A stretch of DNA of 64,000 nt, from the NCBI GenBank assembly GCA_002412715.1, contig DHVP01000004.1:162361-226360 (forward strand), in the 5' to 3' direction. The position numbers and the translations under genes were made by a program. This DNA is from Deltaproteobacteria bacterium UBA5205 (GTDB taxonomy: Bacteria > Desulfobacterota > Syntrophorhabdia > Syntrophorhabdales > Syntrophorhabdaceae). Below, one piece after another: positions 39,827 to 48,327 of the stretch; positions within the stretch are counted from its first letter, which is position 1; every line of letters begins with the position of its first letter. The notes under the pieces are model-generated. The model had not been told where the DNA came from. It worked only from the letters and a program-made list of their open reading frames with translations, and made no database searches.

Positions 39827-40828
39827 TCACGCCCTCCGAAAATGCCCGATCGTTTTGGTGAGACCTTCTTCGAGGCACGTTTTGGGTTCCCATTTGAGGG
39901 TCTTTCTTGCCAGTGCGATGTCGGGACAGCGCTGTTTCGGGTCGTCCTCGGGGAGAGATTTGTGGATAATGGGGGACGCTGACCCGACGAGGCGTATGAC
40001 GCTCCTGGCTATATCGAGGATCGAAGTCTCTTCCGGGTTGCCGAGGTTCACGGGCCCCGCAAAACCGGAGACGAGCGGCGCCGTGTAGTCCTCGGGTTTT
40101 GCGCGCTTTCCCTTCTGGTAATCCATCATCCGTATGATGCCTTCGACCATGTCGTCGATATACGTGAAGGAGCGCGTCTGGGAACCGTCGCCGTAGATCG
40201 TCACGGGACTGCCCGAAAGGGCCTGGACGATGAAATTGCTCACCACCCGGCCGTCGTCGGGGCGCATTCTGGGCCCATAGGTATTGAAGATACGGGCGAC
40301 CTTTATGTCCACCCTGTTCTGGCGCATGTAGTCGAAGAAGAGCGTCTCCGCCACCCGTTTGCCTTCGTCGTAGCAGCTCCTTTTCCCGATGGGATTGACG
40401 TGTCCCCAGTAGCGTTCATTCTGGGGATGTGTCTCGGGATCTCCGTACACCTCGCTTGTCGATGCCTGGAAGACCCGGGCACGGACGCGCTTTGCGAGGC
40501 CCAGGATGTTCAGGGCGCCGAGGACATTCACCTTGATCGTCTTGACGGGATTGTACTGGTAATGGATGGGGCTCGCAGGACAGGCAAGGTTGAATATCCA
40601 CTCCACTTCAAGGTGTATCGGCTGGGTTATGTCATGGCGGATGACCTCAAAACCGGGGCGGCCGATGAGATGGGCGATATTGCCCTTCGTGCCCGTGAAG
40701 AAGTTATCGAGGCAGATCACCTCATGAGCGTCATCGAGGAGGCGTTCGCACAGGTGAGAGCCGATAAAACCGGCGCCCCCCGTGACGAGTATGCGTTTGG
40801 GACTGTCGTAGGTACAATACTTATACAT
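39827..40828 (-). CDS. UDP-glucuronate decarboxylase (UDP-xylose synthase)
   Basis: The enzyme turns UDP-glucuronate into UDP-xylose for polysaccharide synthesis. The 333-residue short-chain dehydrogenase has the NAD-binding TGGAGFIGSHL and the UXS-specific segment FNLACPASPIHYQYNPVKTI. The catalytic Ser/Thr is in ASTSEVYGDP and the catalytic pair in CYDEGKRVAE (Tyr-x-x-x-Lys). The start at 40828 is the second possible ATG and keeps the conserved KRILVTGG near the N-terminus. It is the upstream gene of a two-gene minus-strand unit with its own intergenic region towards rimP. Confidence 0.92.
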   Translation of the reverse strand: MYKYCTYDSPKRILVTGGAGFIGSHLCERLLDDAHEVICLDNFFTGTKGNIAHLIGRPGFEVIRHDITQPIHLEVEWIFNLACPASPIHYQYNPVKTIKVNVLGALNILGLAKRVRARVFQASTSEVYGDPETHPQNERYWGHVNPIGKRSCYDEGKRVAETLFFDYMRQNRVDIKVARIFNTYGPRMRPDDGRVVSNFIVQALSGSPVTIYGDGSQTRSFTYIDDMVEGIIRMMDYQKGKRAKPEDYTAPLVSGFAGPVNLGNPEETSILDIARSVIRLVGSASPIIHKSLPEDDPKQRCPDIALARKTLKWEPKTCLEEGLTKTIGHFRRA

Positions 40829-40940
40829 ATGGTATGACCATGCGATCACTTTTTACCTTGCTGCGCCGGGCAAAGTCAATAGAAATGCTGGTAAATTAGC
40901 ATTGCATTCCCCTGCAAATTATGATAAAACAATACCTTCA

Positions 40941-40962
40941 AGTGGGTCCAACCCGCTTTTTT
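40941..40962 (+). terminator. Terminator-like attenuator before rimP-nusA
   Basis: AGTGGGT (40941-40947) and ACCCGCT (40951-40957) form a 7-bp stem with one G-U pair and a 3-nt loop, followed by TTTTTT and AATTTTT. It lies 14 nt before the rimP start on the coding strand, so it is inside the leader and not at an operon end. Similar hairpins are known before rimP-nusA operons, where NusA can adjust its own transcription; the role here is inference. Confidence 0.62.
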
Positions 40963-40975
40963 AATTTTTACCAGG

Positions 40976-41446
40976 ATGATATCCGCCACGGAAACCATAG
41001 AAAAGATAGAAGCGATAGTTGCACCCATCCTTGGCGAACGCCTGCTGGAGCTCGTTGAGATCGAATTCCGTCCATCGGGGAAAAGATGGCTTCTCAGGGT
41101 CTTCATAGACAAGGAGGGAGGCGTAACGATCCAGGATTGCGAATATGTGAGCCGCGAACTCAGCAGGATCCTCGATGTCGACGATATCATCGAGCATGCT
41201 TTCACCCTGGAAGTTTCGTCGCCGGGGCTCACGAGGGCCTTGAAGAAACGGGAAGACTTCGTCAGGTCCCGGGGCAGGAAGTGCCGGGTGGTGACCGGTC
41301 AGGAAGTGGAAGGCAAACGGGAATTCGTCGGCACGATTGTCGATGTAACCGACGAGGAAGTGGTAGTGCAGGAAAAAATAGGTGTGTTTACAATCCCGAT
41401 ATGTGCTATAAAAAAGGCACATTTGGAGTTTGATTTTGAGGGGTAA
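40976..41446 (+). CDS. rimP: Ribosome maturation factor RimP
   Basis: RimP assists assembly of the 30S subunit. The 156-residue protein has the N-terminal alpha-beta domain (LLELVEIEFRPSGKRWLLRV followed by FIDKEGGVTIQDCEYVSREL) and the C-terminal SH3-like barrel starting at the LEVSSPGLTRALK motif. The ATG has CCAGG upstream. It is followed by nusA after 2 nt, the standard order. The leader contains a terminator-like hairpin that may control the whole operon. Confidence 0.95.
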   Translation: MISATETIEKIEAIVAPILGERLLELVEIEFRPSGKRWLLRVFIDKEGGVTIQDCEYVSRELSRILDVDDIIEHAFTLEVSSPGLTRALKKREDFVRSRGRKCRVVTGQEVEGKREFVGTIVDVTDEEVVVQEKIGVFTIPICAIKKAHLEFDFEG

Positions 41447-41448
41447 CG

Positions 41449-42855
41449 ATGTATTTTGATCTCAATTACGTCATTGAGCAGGTAGGGAAGGAAAAGGGTA
41501 TACCGAAAGAAACCATTATCGAGGCTCTCGAAGAGGCTATATTATCGGCATCAAAAAAGAAGTACGGCAGCCATCTTGATCTTGAGGCGCACTACAACGA
41601 AGAGTTGGGAGAGATCGAGGTGTTTCAATTCAAGACCGTGGTCGAAGATGTCAATGAGCCCGATATGGAAATAATCGAAGAGGATGCCAAACACCACGAT
41701 CCGGAGTGCATCGTGGGTGACGCCATCGGCATCAAGCTCGATACATCGTCACTCGGCCGCATTGCCGCCCAGACCGCCAAGCAGATCATCATACAGAAGG
41801 TCAGAAACGCGGAAAGCGACGTCATTTACAATGAGTTCAAGGGCAAAAAGGGCGAGATCATCACGGGAGTTATCCAGAGGGTCGAGAAGAACCACTACAT
41901 CGTCAACCTGGGCAGAACTGAAGCCCTCATGCCTTTCAAGGAAGTGATACCCGGTGAGACATACCGTCAGAGAGAGCGCGTAAAAGGACTCATTCTGGAC
42001 GTGGAAAAGGGACAGAAAGGCTGCATGATTCTCATGTCGAGGACCCATCCGGGTTTCCTCATGAAACTGTTCGAGCTCGAAGTGCCGGAGATCCAGGAAG
42101 GGATCATCAAGATCATAGGGGCCGCCCGGGAACCGGGAGAACGCGCAAAGATATCCGTCTACAGCGAAGATGCCGATATCGACCCCATCGGCGCCTGTGT
42201 CGGCGTAAAGGGTTCCCGCGTGCAAAGCATCGTTCAGGAACTCAAGGGTGAAAAGATCGACATTATCCCTTTTAGCAAGGATATAGCGAAGTTTGTCTGC
42301 AACACCCTCGCACCCGCCAGGGTGTCGAAGGTCTATATAAACGAAGAAGAGCATTCGATGGAAGTTATTGTCAACGATGACCAGCTTTCCCTTGCGATCG
42401 GCAAGAAGGGGCAGAATGTCCGCCTTGCCTCAAAACTGACAAGCTGGAAGATCGACATAAGTAGCGAGTCCGAGGTGGAAAAGACATCCAAGAAGATCAT
42501 CGATGAGCTTGTGGAGAATCTCAAGGTAAGCGAGATCCTTGCACGCATCCTCCATGATGAGTACCTGCGCGACCCCAAGGACATAGCGAAGCTTACGCCG
42601 GAAGAAATGAACAAGATCACCAGTATATCCGTGGATGATTGCAGGCGTATAATCGACGAGGCGAAGGGGATCATGGTTCGCAAGGCGCGTGAGGCCCAGG
42701 AAGCCAGGGAAGCTGAAGAAAGGAAAGAAGCCGCGGAAGCCCCGCAGCTTGTGGAAATCGACGACAAAGAAGGAGGTACCGAAGAGCCGGCGGAGGAGAC
42801 GCGGCAGGAATCAGAGGCGAAGCAGGATGAGACAAACGTTCCTGCCGGCGAATAA
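41449..42855 (+). CDS. nusA: Transcription termination/antitermination factor NusA
   Basis: NusA binds RNA polymerase and nascent RNA and governs pausing and termination. The 468-residue protein has the polymerase-binding N-terminal domain, an S1 domain (GVIQRVEKNHYIVNLGRTEA), two KH domains (GACVGVKGSRVQSIVQELKG and LSLAIGKKGQNVRLASKL) and a helix-hairpin-helix-like region. It ends in an acidic, Gln/Glu-rich tail of about 50 residues. It matches proteins with a shortened C-terminal repeat region. It lies between rimP and infB as usual. Confidence 0.97.
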   Translation: MYFDLNYVIEQVGKEKGIPKETIIEALEEAILSASKKKYGSHLDLEAHYNEELGEIEVFQFKTVVEDVNEPDMEIIEEDAKHHDPECIVGDAIGIKLDTSSLGRIAAQTAKQIIIQKVRNAESDVIYNEFKGKKGEIITGVIQRVEKNHYIVNLGRTEALMPFKEVIPGETYRQRERVKGLILDVEKGQKGCMILMSRTHPGFLMKLFELEVPEIQEGIIKIIGAAREPGERAKISVYSEDADIDPIGACVGVKGSRVQSIVQELKGEKIDIIPFSKDIAKFVCNTLAPARVSKVYINEEEHSMEVIVNDDQLSLAIGKKGQNVRLASKLTSWKIDISSESEVEKTSKKIIDELVENLKVSEILARILHDEYLRDPKDIAKLTPEEMNKITSISVDDCRRIIDEAKGIMVRKAREAQEAREAEERKEAAEAPQLVEIDDKEGGTEEPAEETRQESEAKQDETNVPAGE

Positions 42856-42884
42856 CTGCCTCGGGGAGCAAGGAAGGATCAGGA

Positions 42885-45473
42885 ATGACAAAAATTAAGA
42901 TAACGGCCCTTACCGACAAGGCCAGCGATGACGAAATACTCGCCAAACTTAAAAAGATCGGCGTAAAGATTAAGGACAAACCGAAGGATGGCGAAACGGC
43001 GCACGAACCGGTAAAGGAACAGACCTCCGCGACGGGGGAGACCCTCGTTGAAACAAGGGTTGCTTCCACGATCATCAGGCGGAGGGTACAGGCTCCCCCG
43101 AAGGCCAAAGAAGAACCGAAAGAAGAGATAGTCGGGCGCGAAGAAGAGACCCGGGCCGATTCCGCGGCAAAGGCCTCTGCCAGAAGAAAGGCGCCGAAAG
43201 ACTCAAGGTTGGAAGAGGAAATAAGTGAGGAGGCACAAAGGAAGATTCCCGAAGACCTCCACGTTCACATAAAAGAAAGGCAGCCCGAAGAAGTTCCGGA
43301 GCCCGAGATCGAACAGACAGCCCGTGCGGTCGAGGATCAGGCTCCCAAGGGTGACATAGAGCATATTGCGGAAGAGAAAGAGAAAGAGATAACCAAGGTC
43401 CTCGAAGAGGCCTACAAACAGGACCTTGAGAAGGATTTCAAGGCCGTGGAGGGCGGCGAAGGCGGGGAAGGACCCGAGCGCCAGAAGAAGAAAACGGAAA
43501 AGCTTCTCAAGAAGATCGAGGAGCAGGAGATAGAAGAGTCCAAGGAAAAGAAGAAAGGGACCCTGAAGAGAAAGGTGGTCATCAAGGAAGAGGACCTTTA
43601 TTCCTTCAGGAGACAAAGACCGAAGACAGGTTCCTTCAGAAAAGACAGGCGGGACCGGGGCGGTGACAGGCGGGTTGAAGAGGAAAAAAGACCCGAGGCA
43701 AAGATCGCCAGGCGCGTTGTCAAGGTCAGTGATGAGATCACCATCGGAGAACTTGCAAAGAGAATGAATGTCAAGGCGCAGGATATCATCATAAAGCTCC
43801 TGCCCCTTGGTGTGATGGCGACGGTAAACAAAACGATCGACTACGATACGGCTTACCTTGCCGCGACGGAGTTCGGCTACGATGTCGAGAAGATCGTTTC
43901 CATCGAGGAAGAGTTCCTCGCACGGGAAGAAGAAGAAAAAGAGAGCCAGGAGAATCTGAAGCCGCGCTCTCCTGTTGTCACCATTATGGGCCACGTCGAC
44001 CACGGCAAGACGCTCCTTCTCGATACCATACGGGACACCAATGTGGCAGAGCGCGAGGCCGGCGGCATAACCCAGCACATCGGCGCCTACAAGGTCAATG
44101 TGGACGGCAGGGAGATCGTTTTCGTCGACACACCCGGTCATGAGGCCTTTACCGCCATGCGTGCACGGGGAGCGCTCGTCACGGACATAGTCATCCTGGT
44201 GGTCGCAGCGGATGATGGGGTCATGCCGCAGACGATAGAGGCGATCAACCACGCCCGCAGCGCCGAAGTTCCCATCATTGTAGCCATAAACAAGATCGAC
44301 AAGCAGAATGCCAATATCGACAAGGTCCAGAAAGAGCTGGCCGAGAAGAACCTTATTTCCGAGGACTGGGGCGGCACAACGCTGTTTGCAAAGATCTCGG
44401 CGAAGAAGAAGGAAGGCATCAAGGAATTGCTGGAACTCATCGTCCTGCAGGCCGATATGCTGGAACTCAAGGCAAATGCGGACAAGCTGGCCCGGGGGAC
44501 GGTCATCGAAAGCGAGCTCGACAAGGGGCATGGGCCCATCGGAACCGTCATCATCCAGGACGGTACCCTCAAGATACAGGATCCTTTCATTTCAGGAATG
44601 ACCTTCGGCCGCGTTCGCGCGATGATCGACGACAAGGGCGGCAGGATCCAGGTGGCGCCGCCATCCACGCCGGTGCTGGTGGTGGGTTTTCAGGATGTTC
44701 CCCACGGCGGCGACCGTTTCATCGTTACCACGGAAGAACGCTATGCCAAGGAGCTTTCCAAGTTCAGACAGGAAAAACTCCGCGAAAGAGAGGCGCTCAA
44801 GAGCGCCAGGACAACGCTGGAAGACCTCTATTCAAAGATAGGCGAAACGGAAAAGGTCTTTCTCAATGTCATCGTCAAGGGTGATGTACGGGGTACCATC
44901 GATGCCATCGTGGAGGCATTGAAAAAGATGTCGACCAATGCCGTCGAAGTCCAGATAACCCACAGCGGTGTCGGAGCGATCACTGAAACTGACGTGAACC
45001 TCGCCATGGCATCGGGTTCCATAATAATCGGCTTCAACGTAAGACCCGTTGCAAAGGCGCAGGCGTTGGCCGAGCAGGAAAAGATAGAGATCAGGAACTA
45101 TTCCGTTATCTACGATATGATAGATGACGTGAGGAAGGCCATGGAAGGCATGCTGGCGCCAAAGATCGTCGAGGTGACCATCGGCAAGGCTGAAGTGCGG
45201 AAAACCTATTCCGTGTCCCGGATCGGCGTCATCGCCGGTTCCTATGTGACGGAGGGCAAAGCGACGCGCAACGCCACTGTAAGGGTCCTGCGCGGCGGAA
45301 AAGTCCTTCATACAGGGAAGATCGCCGCCCTCAAACGTTTCAAGGACGACGTCAGGGAAGTACAGTCGGGATACGAATGCGGCCTTTCGCTCGAAGATTA
45401 CAACGATATACAGGAAGGGGATGTCTTCGAATTCTTTGTTGAAGAAAAGGAGAAGCAGACCCTTGACGGTTAA
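42885..45473 (+). CDS. infB: Translation initiation factor IF-2
   Basis: IF-2 brings initiator tRNA to the 30S subunit using GTP. The 862-residue protein has a long charged N-terminal region (to about residue 280, rich in Lys and Glu), an IF2_N segment (DEITIGELAKRMNVKAQDII), and the GTPase domain with GHVDHGKTLL, DTPGHEAF and NKIDK. The later domains II to IV include EKVFLNVIVKGDVRGT. The ATG follows AAGGAAGGATCAGGA. The extended acidic-basic head is unusual in sequence but common in kind. ylxP follows after 5 nt. Confidence 0.97.
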   Translation: MTKIKITALTDKASDDEILAKLKKIGVKIKDKPKDGETAHEPVKEQTSATGETLVETRVASTIIRRRVQAPPKAKEEPKEEIVGREEETRADSAAKASARRKAPKDSRLEEEISEEAQRKIPEDLHVHIKERQPEEVPEPEIEQTARAVEDQAPKGDIEHIAEEKEKEITKVLEEAYKQDLEKDFKAVEGGEGGEGPERQKKKTEKLLKKIEEQEIEESKEKKKGTLKRKVVIKEEDLYSFRRQRPKTGSFRKDRRDRGGDRRVEEEKRPEAKIARRVVKVSDEITIGELAKRMNVKAQDIIIKLLPLGVMATVNKTIDYDTAYLAATEFGYDVEKIVSIEEEFLAREEEEKESQENLKPRSPVVTIMGHVDHGKTLLLDTIRDTNVAEREAGGITQHIGAYKVNVDGREIVFVDTPGHEAFTAMRARGALVTDIVILVVAADDGVMPQTIEAINHARSAEVPIIVAINKIDKQNANIDKVQKELAEKNLISEDWGGTTLFAKISAKKKEGIKELLELIVLQADMLELKANADKLARGTVIESELDKGHGPIGTVIIQDGTLKIQDPFISGMTFGRVRAMIDDKGGRIQVAPPSTPVLVVGFQDVPHGGDRFIVTTEERYAKELSKFRQEKLREREALKSARTTLEDLYSKIGETEKVFLNVIVKGDVRGTIDAIVEALKKMSTNAVEVQITHSGVGAITETDVNLAMASGSIIIGFNVRPVAKAQALAEQEKIEIRNYSVIYDMIDDVRKAMEGMLAPKIVEVTIGKAEVRKTYSVSRIGVIAGSYVTEGKATRNATVRVLRGGKVLHTGKIAALKRFKDDVREVQSGYECGLSLEDYNDIQEGDVFEFFVEEKEKQTLDG

Positions 45474-45478
45474 ACGCT

Positions 45479-45778
45479 ATGGTAGTTGGTGTATCCCGCG
45501 TCGATATTTTCTTTCCTGAGAATCACTCTCTCAAAGACAAACGGCAAATGCTGAGAAAAGTGATTGAGAAGACGAGGGCGAAGTTTAACATTTCGATGAT
45601 CGAAGTGGACCAGTCGAATCTGTGGCAAAGGGCCACAATAGGTTTCACCGTCGCAGGGGTAAGGCAGGACCACGTGAGCAAGGTAATAGAGAACGTCCAT
45701 GAATACATGGAGTCTCTCTACCTCGGTGAAGTCATCGATACTTCATCGGAGATCATCGTCATCGGGAACGAGATATGA
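45479..45778 (+). CDS. ylxP: DUF503-family protein YlxP
   Basis: This 99-residue protein belongs to DUF503 (YlxP), which usually lies between infB and rbfA as here. Typical features are the start VVGVSRVDIFFPENHSLKDK and the RQMLRKVIEKTRAKFNIS segment. No biochemical function is established; a link to ribosome assembly is suggested only by its neighbours. It overlaps rbfA by ATGA. The gene call is firm. Confidence 0.9.
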   Translation: MVVGVSRVDIFFPENHSLKDKRQMLRKVIEKTRAKFNISMIEVDQSNLWQRATIGFTVAGVRQDHVSKVIENVHEYMESLYLGEVIDTSSEIIVIGNEI

Positions 45779-46125
45779 GATACCGCCGCCTGCGAGTGCA
45801 AGACCTGTTGCGCGAGGAGATTTCGCTTATCATCCAGCGTGAGCTTCAGGACCCCGGCCTCGGTTTCGTTACCGTTGTCGATGTCCGGGTAAGCGAGGAC
45901 CTCAAATCAGCGAAGGTGTATATTTCCATATACGGGAGCGACGAAGAGCAAAAGCATACCCTTGAAGCCCTGAAGCGTTCGAAAGGTTACATCAAGTTTC
46001 TCCTGGGGAAACGGGTGACGTTGCGCTATATACCGGAACTTACCTTCTCGCTGGATGACTCCCTCGAAAGGGTACAGAGGATGGAAGAGATCTTTAAGAA
46101 GGATGCCGATGAAGGCAAAAATTAA
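45775..46125 (+). CDS. rbfA: Ribosome-binding factor A
   Basis: RbfA is a KH-type factor that binds the 30S subunit late in assembly. The 116-residue protein starts MRYRRLRVQDLLREEISLII and has the conserved DPGLGFVTVVDVRVSEDLKS. The C-terminal LRYIPELTFSLDDSLERV is the usual ending. Length is normal. Its 3' end overlaps the likely start of nrnA by 17 nt. Confidence 0.95.
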   Translation: MRYRRLRVQDLLREEISLIIQRELQDPGLGFVTVVDVRVSEDLKSAKVYISIYGSDEEQKHTLEALKRSKGYIKFLLGKRVTLRYIPELTFSLDDSLERVQRMEEIFKKDADEGKN

Positions 46126-47065
46126 AAGGGTGATCGAGAAAGGGAAGACTTTTCTGGTGACGACCCACATCGATCCTGATGGCGACGCCATCGGGTCCGC
46201 CTTTGCTTTCGCGCTGGCTCTTGAGTCACTCGGCAAGGAGGCTACGGTCTATCTCAAGGACAAAGTGCCGTACCGGTACGAGTTTCTTCCCGGTCCGGAC
46301 AGGGTCGTCCATACGCTGCCTGAGGGGGAGTATGACGCCGTCTTCGTTCTTGATTGCGGCAGCCTCTTGCGTGTCGGAGACGGTCACGAGCGGATAGCCG
46401 CCCCGGGGCGGCCCGTCATTAATATCGATCATCACGATACGAACGATCACTTTGGCGGGATAAACCTTGTCGATTCGGGGGCCTCGTCCACGGGAGAGAT
46501 CATCTACCGGATTCTCAAGTCTCTCAGCGTAAAAACGGACCCCGATATAGCCGTAAACCTTTACACGGCAGTCTTCACGGACACCGGCTCGCTCAGGTAC
46601 GACAATACAAGCCTTGCAGCCTTCAAAATCTGCGAGGAGATGGTAAAGGCCGGCGTGGAACCGGCCAGAGTGGCAAAGATGGTCTACGAGAACCATCCCA
46701 AGGAAAGATTTCTTCTCCTTGGCGAGGTCCTCTGTACGCTCAGTACCTACGATGAGAGGATCGCAATGGCCCGCGTAACCTCCGACATGTTCGAGAAAAC
46801 GGGAACGAACCGCGAATTTGCCGATGGTTTCGTCGAAGTCATAAAGGAGATCCGGGGTGTCGAGGTTGCGGTGCTTATCCGGGAGATCAACAAGCATCTT
46901 CACAAGATCAGCATGCGCGCGAAGGGCACCGTCGATGTTGCCGCGATCTGTAATGCCTTCGGCGGCGGAGGACACAAGAATGCGGCCGGATGCCGCATCG
47001 AGGGCACGATGAGCGAGACGGAGGAAAAACTGCTTCAGGCGTTGCGCCTCAAGGAAGCGGGATAG
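46109..47065 (+). CDS. nrnA: DHH-family phosphoesterase, NrnA type (nanoRNase / pAp phosphatase)
   Basis: NrnA degrades very short RNAs and may dephosphorylate pAp. The 318-residue protein has the DHH motifs HIDPDGDAIGSA, VLDCG, IDHHDTNDHFG and FTDTGSLRYDNT. The DHHA1 domain holds GGGGHKNAAG. The start at 46109 is preferred because AAGGA lies at good spacing; an ATG two codons earlier is possible. Its presence between rbfA and truB is common in this phylum and in Firmicutes. Activity towards c-di-AMP is possible in this family. Confidence 0.9.
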   Translation: MKAKIKRVIEKGKTFLVTTHIDPDGDAIGSAFAFALALESLGKEATVYLKDKVPYRYEFLPGPDRVVHTLPEGEYDAVFVLDCGSLLRVGDGHERIAAPGRPVINIDHHDTNDHFGGINLVDSGASSTGEIIYRILKSLSVKTDPDIAVNLYTAVFTDTGSLRYDNTSLAAFKICEEMVKAGVEPARVAKMVYENHPKERFLLLGEVLCTLSTYDERIAMARVTSDMFEKTGTNREFADGFVEVIKEIRGVEVAVLIREINKHLHKISMRAKGTVDVAAICNAFGGGGHKNAAGCRIEGTMSETEEKLLQALRLKEAG

Positions 47066-47144
47066 ATCCGAACTGTCGCCGTGGCGCCCCTCGTCGGGCC
47101 GGTACGGCTGAAATATTGGGAAGGAAACAGAGGATATCGCACAC

Positions 47145-48029
47145 ATGAATGGATTTTTGATAATTGACAAAAAGGCGGGGATGTCCTCGTATGACGTCAT
47201 CAGGCGCCTGAAGAGGCTCCACAAGTTTAGAAAGATAGGTTACATCGGCACCCTCGACCGCAATGCTACGGGGATCCTCCCTGTTGCCCTGGACGAGGGC
47301 GTGAAACTCATTTCCTTCCTCGAGAATGTCGAAAAACGATACCGTGCAAAATTTCTTCTCGGTGTTACCACCGAGACGCAGGATATCGAGGGAAAGGTGC
47401 TTACCGAGACCCCGACGGAACCTTTCGATCGGCAGCTTATCGAAGACGCCCTCAAGGCCTATCTGGGAAAGATCACCCAGCTTGTACCGGCGTACTCGTC
47501 GAAAAAGGTAAACAGGAAACCGCTTTACAAATGGGCGAGAAGCGGCATATCCGTCGAGCAGCCCACGAAAGAAGTGGAGATCTTCGATATCACCCTTCTC
47601 GATTATACGCATCCCTATCTGGACGTCGAAGTTACCTGTTCGAAGGGGACGTACATCAGGGCGCTTGCAAGCGATCTTGGTGAGAAACTCGGATGCGGGG
47701 CAACGCTCTATACTCTCAAGCGAACCAAACACGGCGATTTCACGGAAGAGATGGGGACTGATATTGATTATTTCAAAATCGAGCAAGACCTGTTAAACTA
47801 TTTGTTACCTTTGGAAAATATCCTGGGCTCTGTTAAGGGAATGATCGTGGAAACGGCCCTGGAGAAGTTTTTGAAGCACGGGATGCCCGTGCCAATCTCG
47901 GGCAACGCGAAGGAATGGATGCACGGTGAAGCTGCGAGGCTCTTCAACAAGCAGGGGACGCTCATCGGCATGGGGGTTGCGGACCTCGGATCGAAAACGA
48001 TACGAATAAAAAGATTAATCAATTACTAA
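47145..48029 (+). CDS. truB: tRNA pseudouridine-55 synthase TruB
   Basis: TruB converts U55 of tRNA to pseudouridine. The 294-residue protein has the start GFLIIDKKAGMSSYDVI and the catalytic aspartate in GTLDRNATGILPVAL, where most relatives have GTLDPxATG. The substrate loop YSSKKVNRKPLYKWARSG and a C-terminal PUA-like domain ending in RIKRLINY follow. All conserved parts remain. An 80-nt gap before it has AGAGGA as ribosome site. rpsO follows after 10 nt. Confidence 0.95.
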   Translation: MNGFLIIDKKAGMSSYDVIRRLKRLHKFRKIGYIGTLDRNATGILPVALDEGVKLISFLENVEKRYRAKFLLGVTTETQDIEGKVLTETPTEPFDRQLIEDALKAYLGKITQLVPAYSSKKVNRKPLYKWARSGISVEQPTKEVEIFDITLLDYTHPYLDVEVTCSKGTYIRALASDLGEKLGCGATLYTLKRTKHGDFTEEMGTDIDYFKIEQDLLNYLLPLENILGSVKGMIVETALEKFLKHGMPVPISGNAKEWMHGEAARLFNKQGTLIGMGVADLGSKTIRIKRLINY

Positions 48030-48039
48030 GGAGGAATAT

Positions 48040-48309
48040 ATGCCACTCGACACTCAGCGGAAGAAGTCAATAATCGAGGATTTCAAGACCCACGATAATG
48101 ACACCGGTTCCCCGGAAGTGCAGATCGCACTTCTTACGGAAAGGATTAAATCCCTGACGGACCATTTCAAGAAATTCTCCAAGGACCACAACTCAAGAAG
48201 AGGACTTTTGGTTCTCGTAGGAAGCAGAAGAAGGCTCCTTAATTATCTTAAGGAGAAGAACGTAGACCGTTACAAGAAAGTAGTCGAAAAGCTCGGTCTT
48301 AGAAAATAA
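48040..48309 (+). CDS. rpsO: Ribosomal protein uS15
   Basis: uS15 binds 16S rRNA helices in the platform of the 30S subunit. The 89 residues are the standard length, with HDNDTGSPEVQIALLTERIK and SLTDHFKKFSKDHNSRRGLL as signatures and RRRLLNYLKEKNVDRYKKV near the end. A strong ribosome site (AAGGAGG) precedes the ATG. pnp follows after 18 nt, the classic rpsO-pnp pair. No terminator is seen between them. Confidence 0.98.
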   Translation: MPLDTQRKKSIIEDFKTHDNDTGSPEVQIALLTERIKSLTDHFKKFSKDHNSRRGLLVLVGSRRRLLNYLKEKNVDRYKKVVEKLGLRK

Positions 48310-48327
48310 AGGAATAATAGGAAAAAT

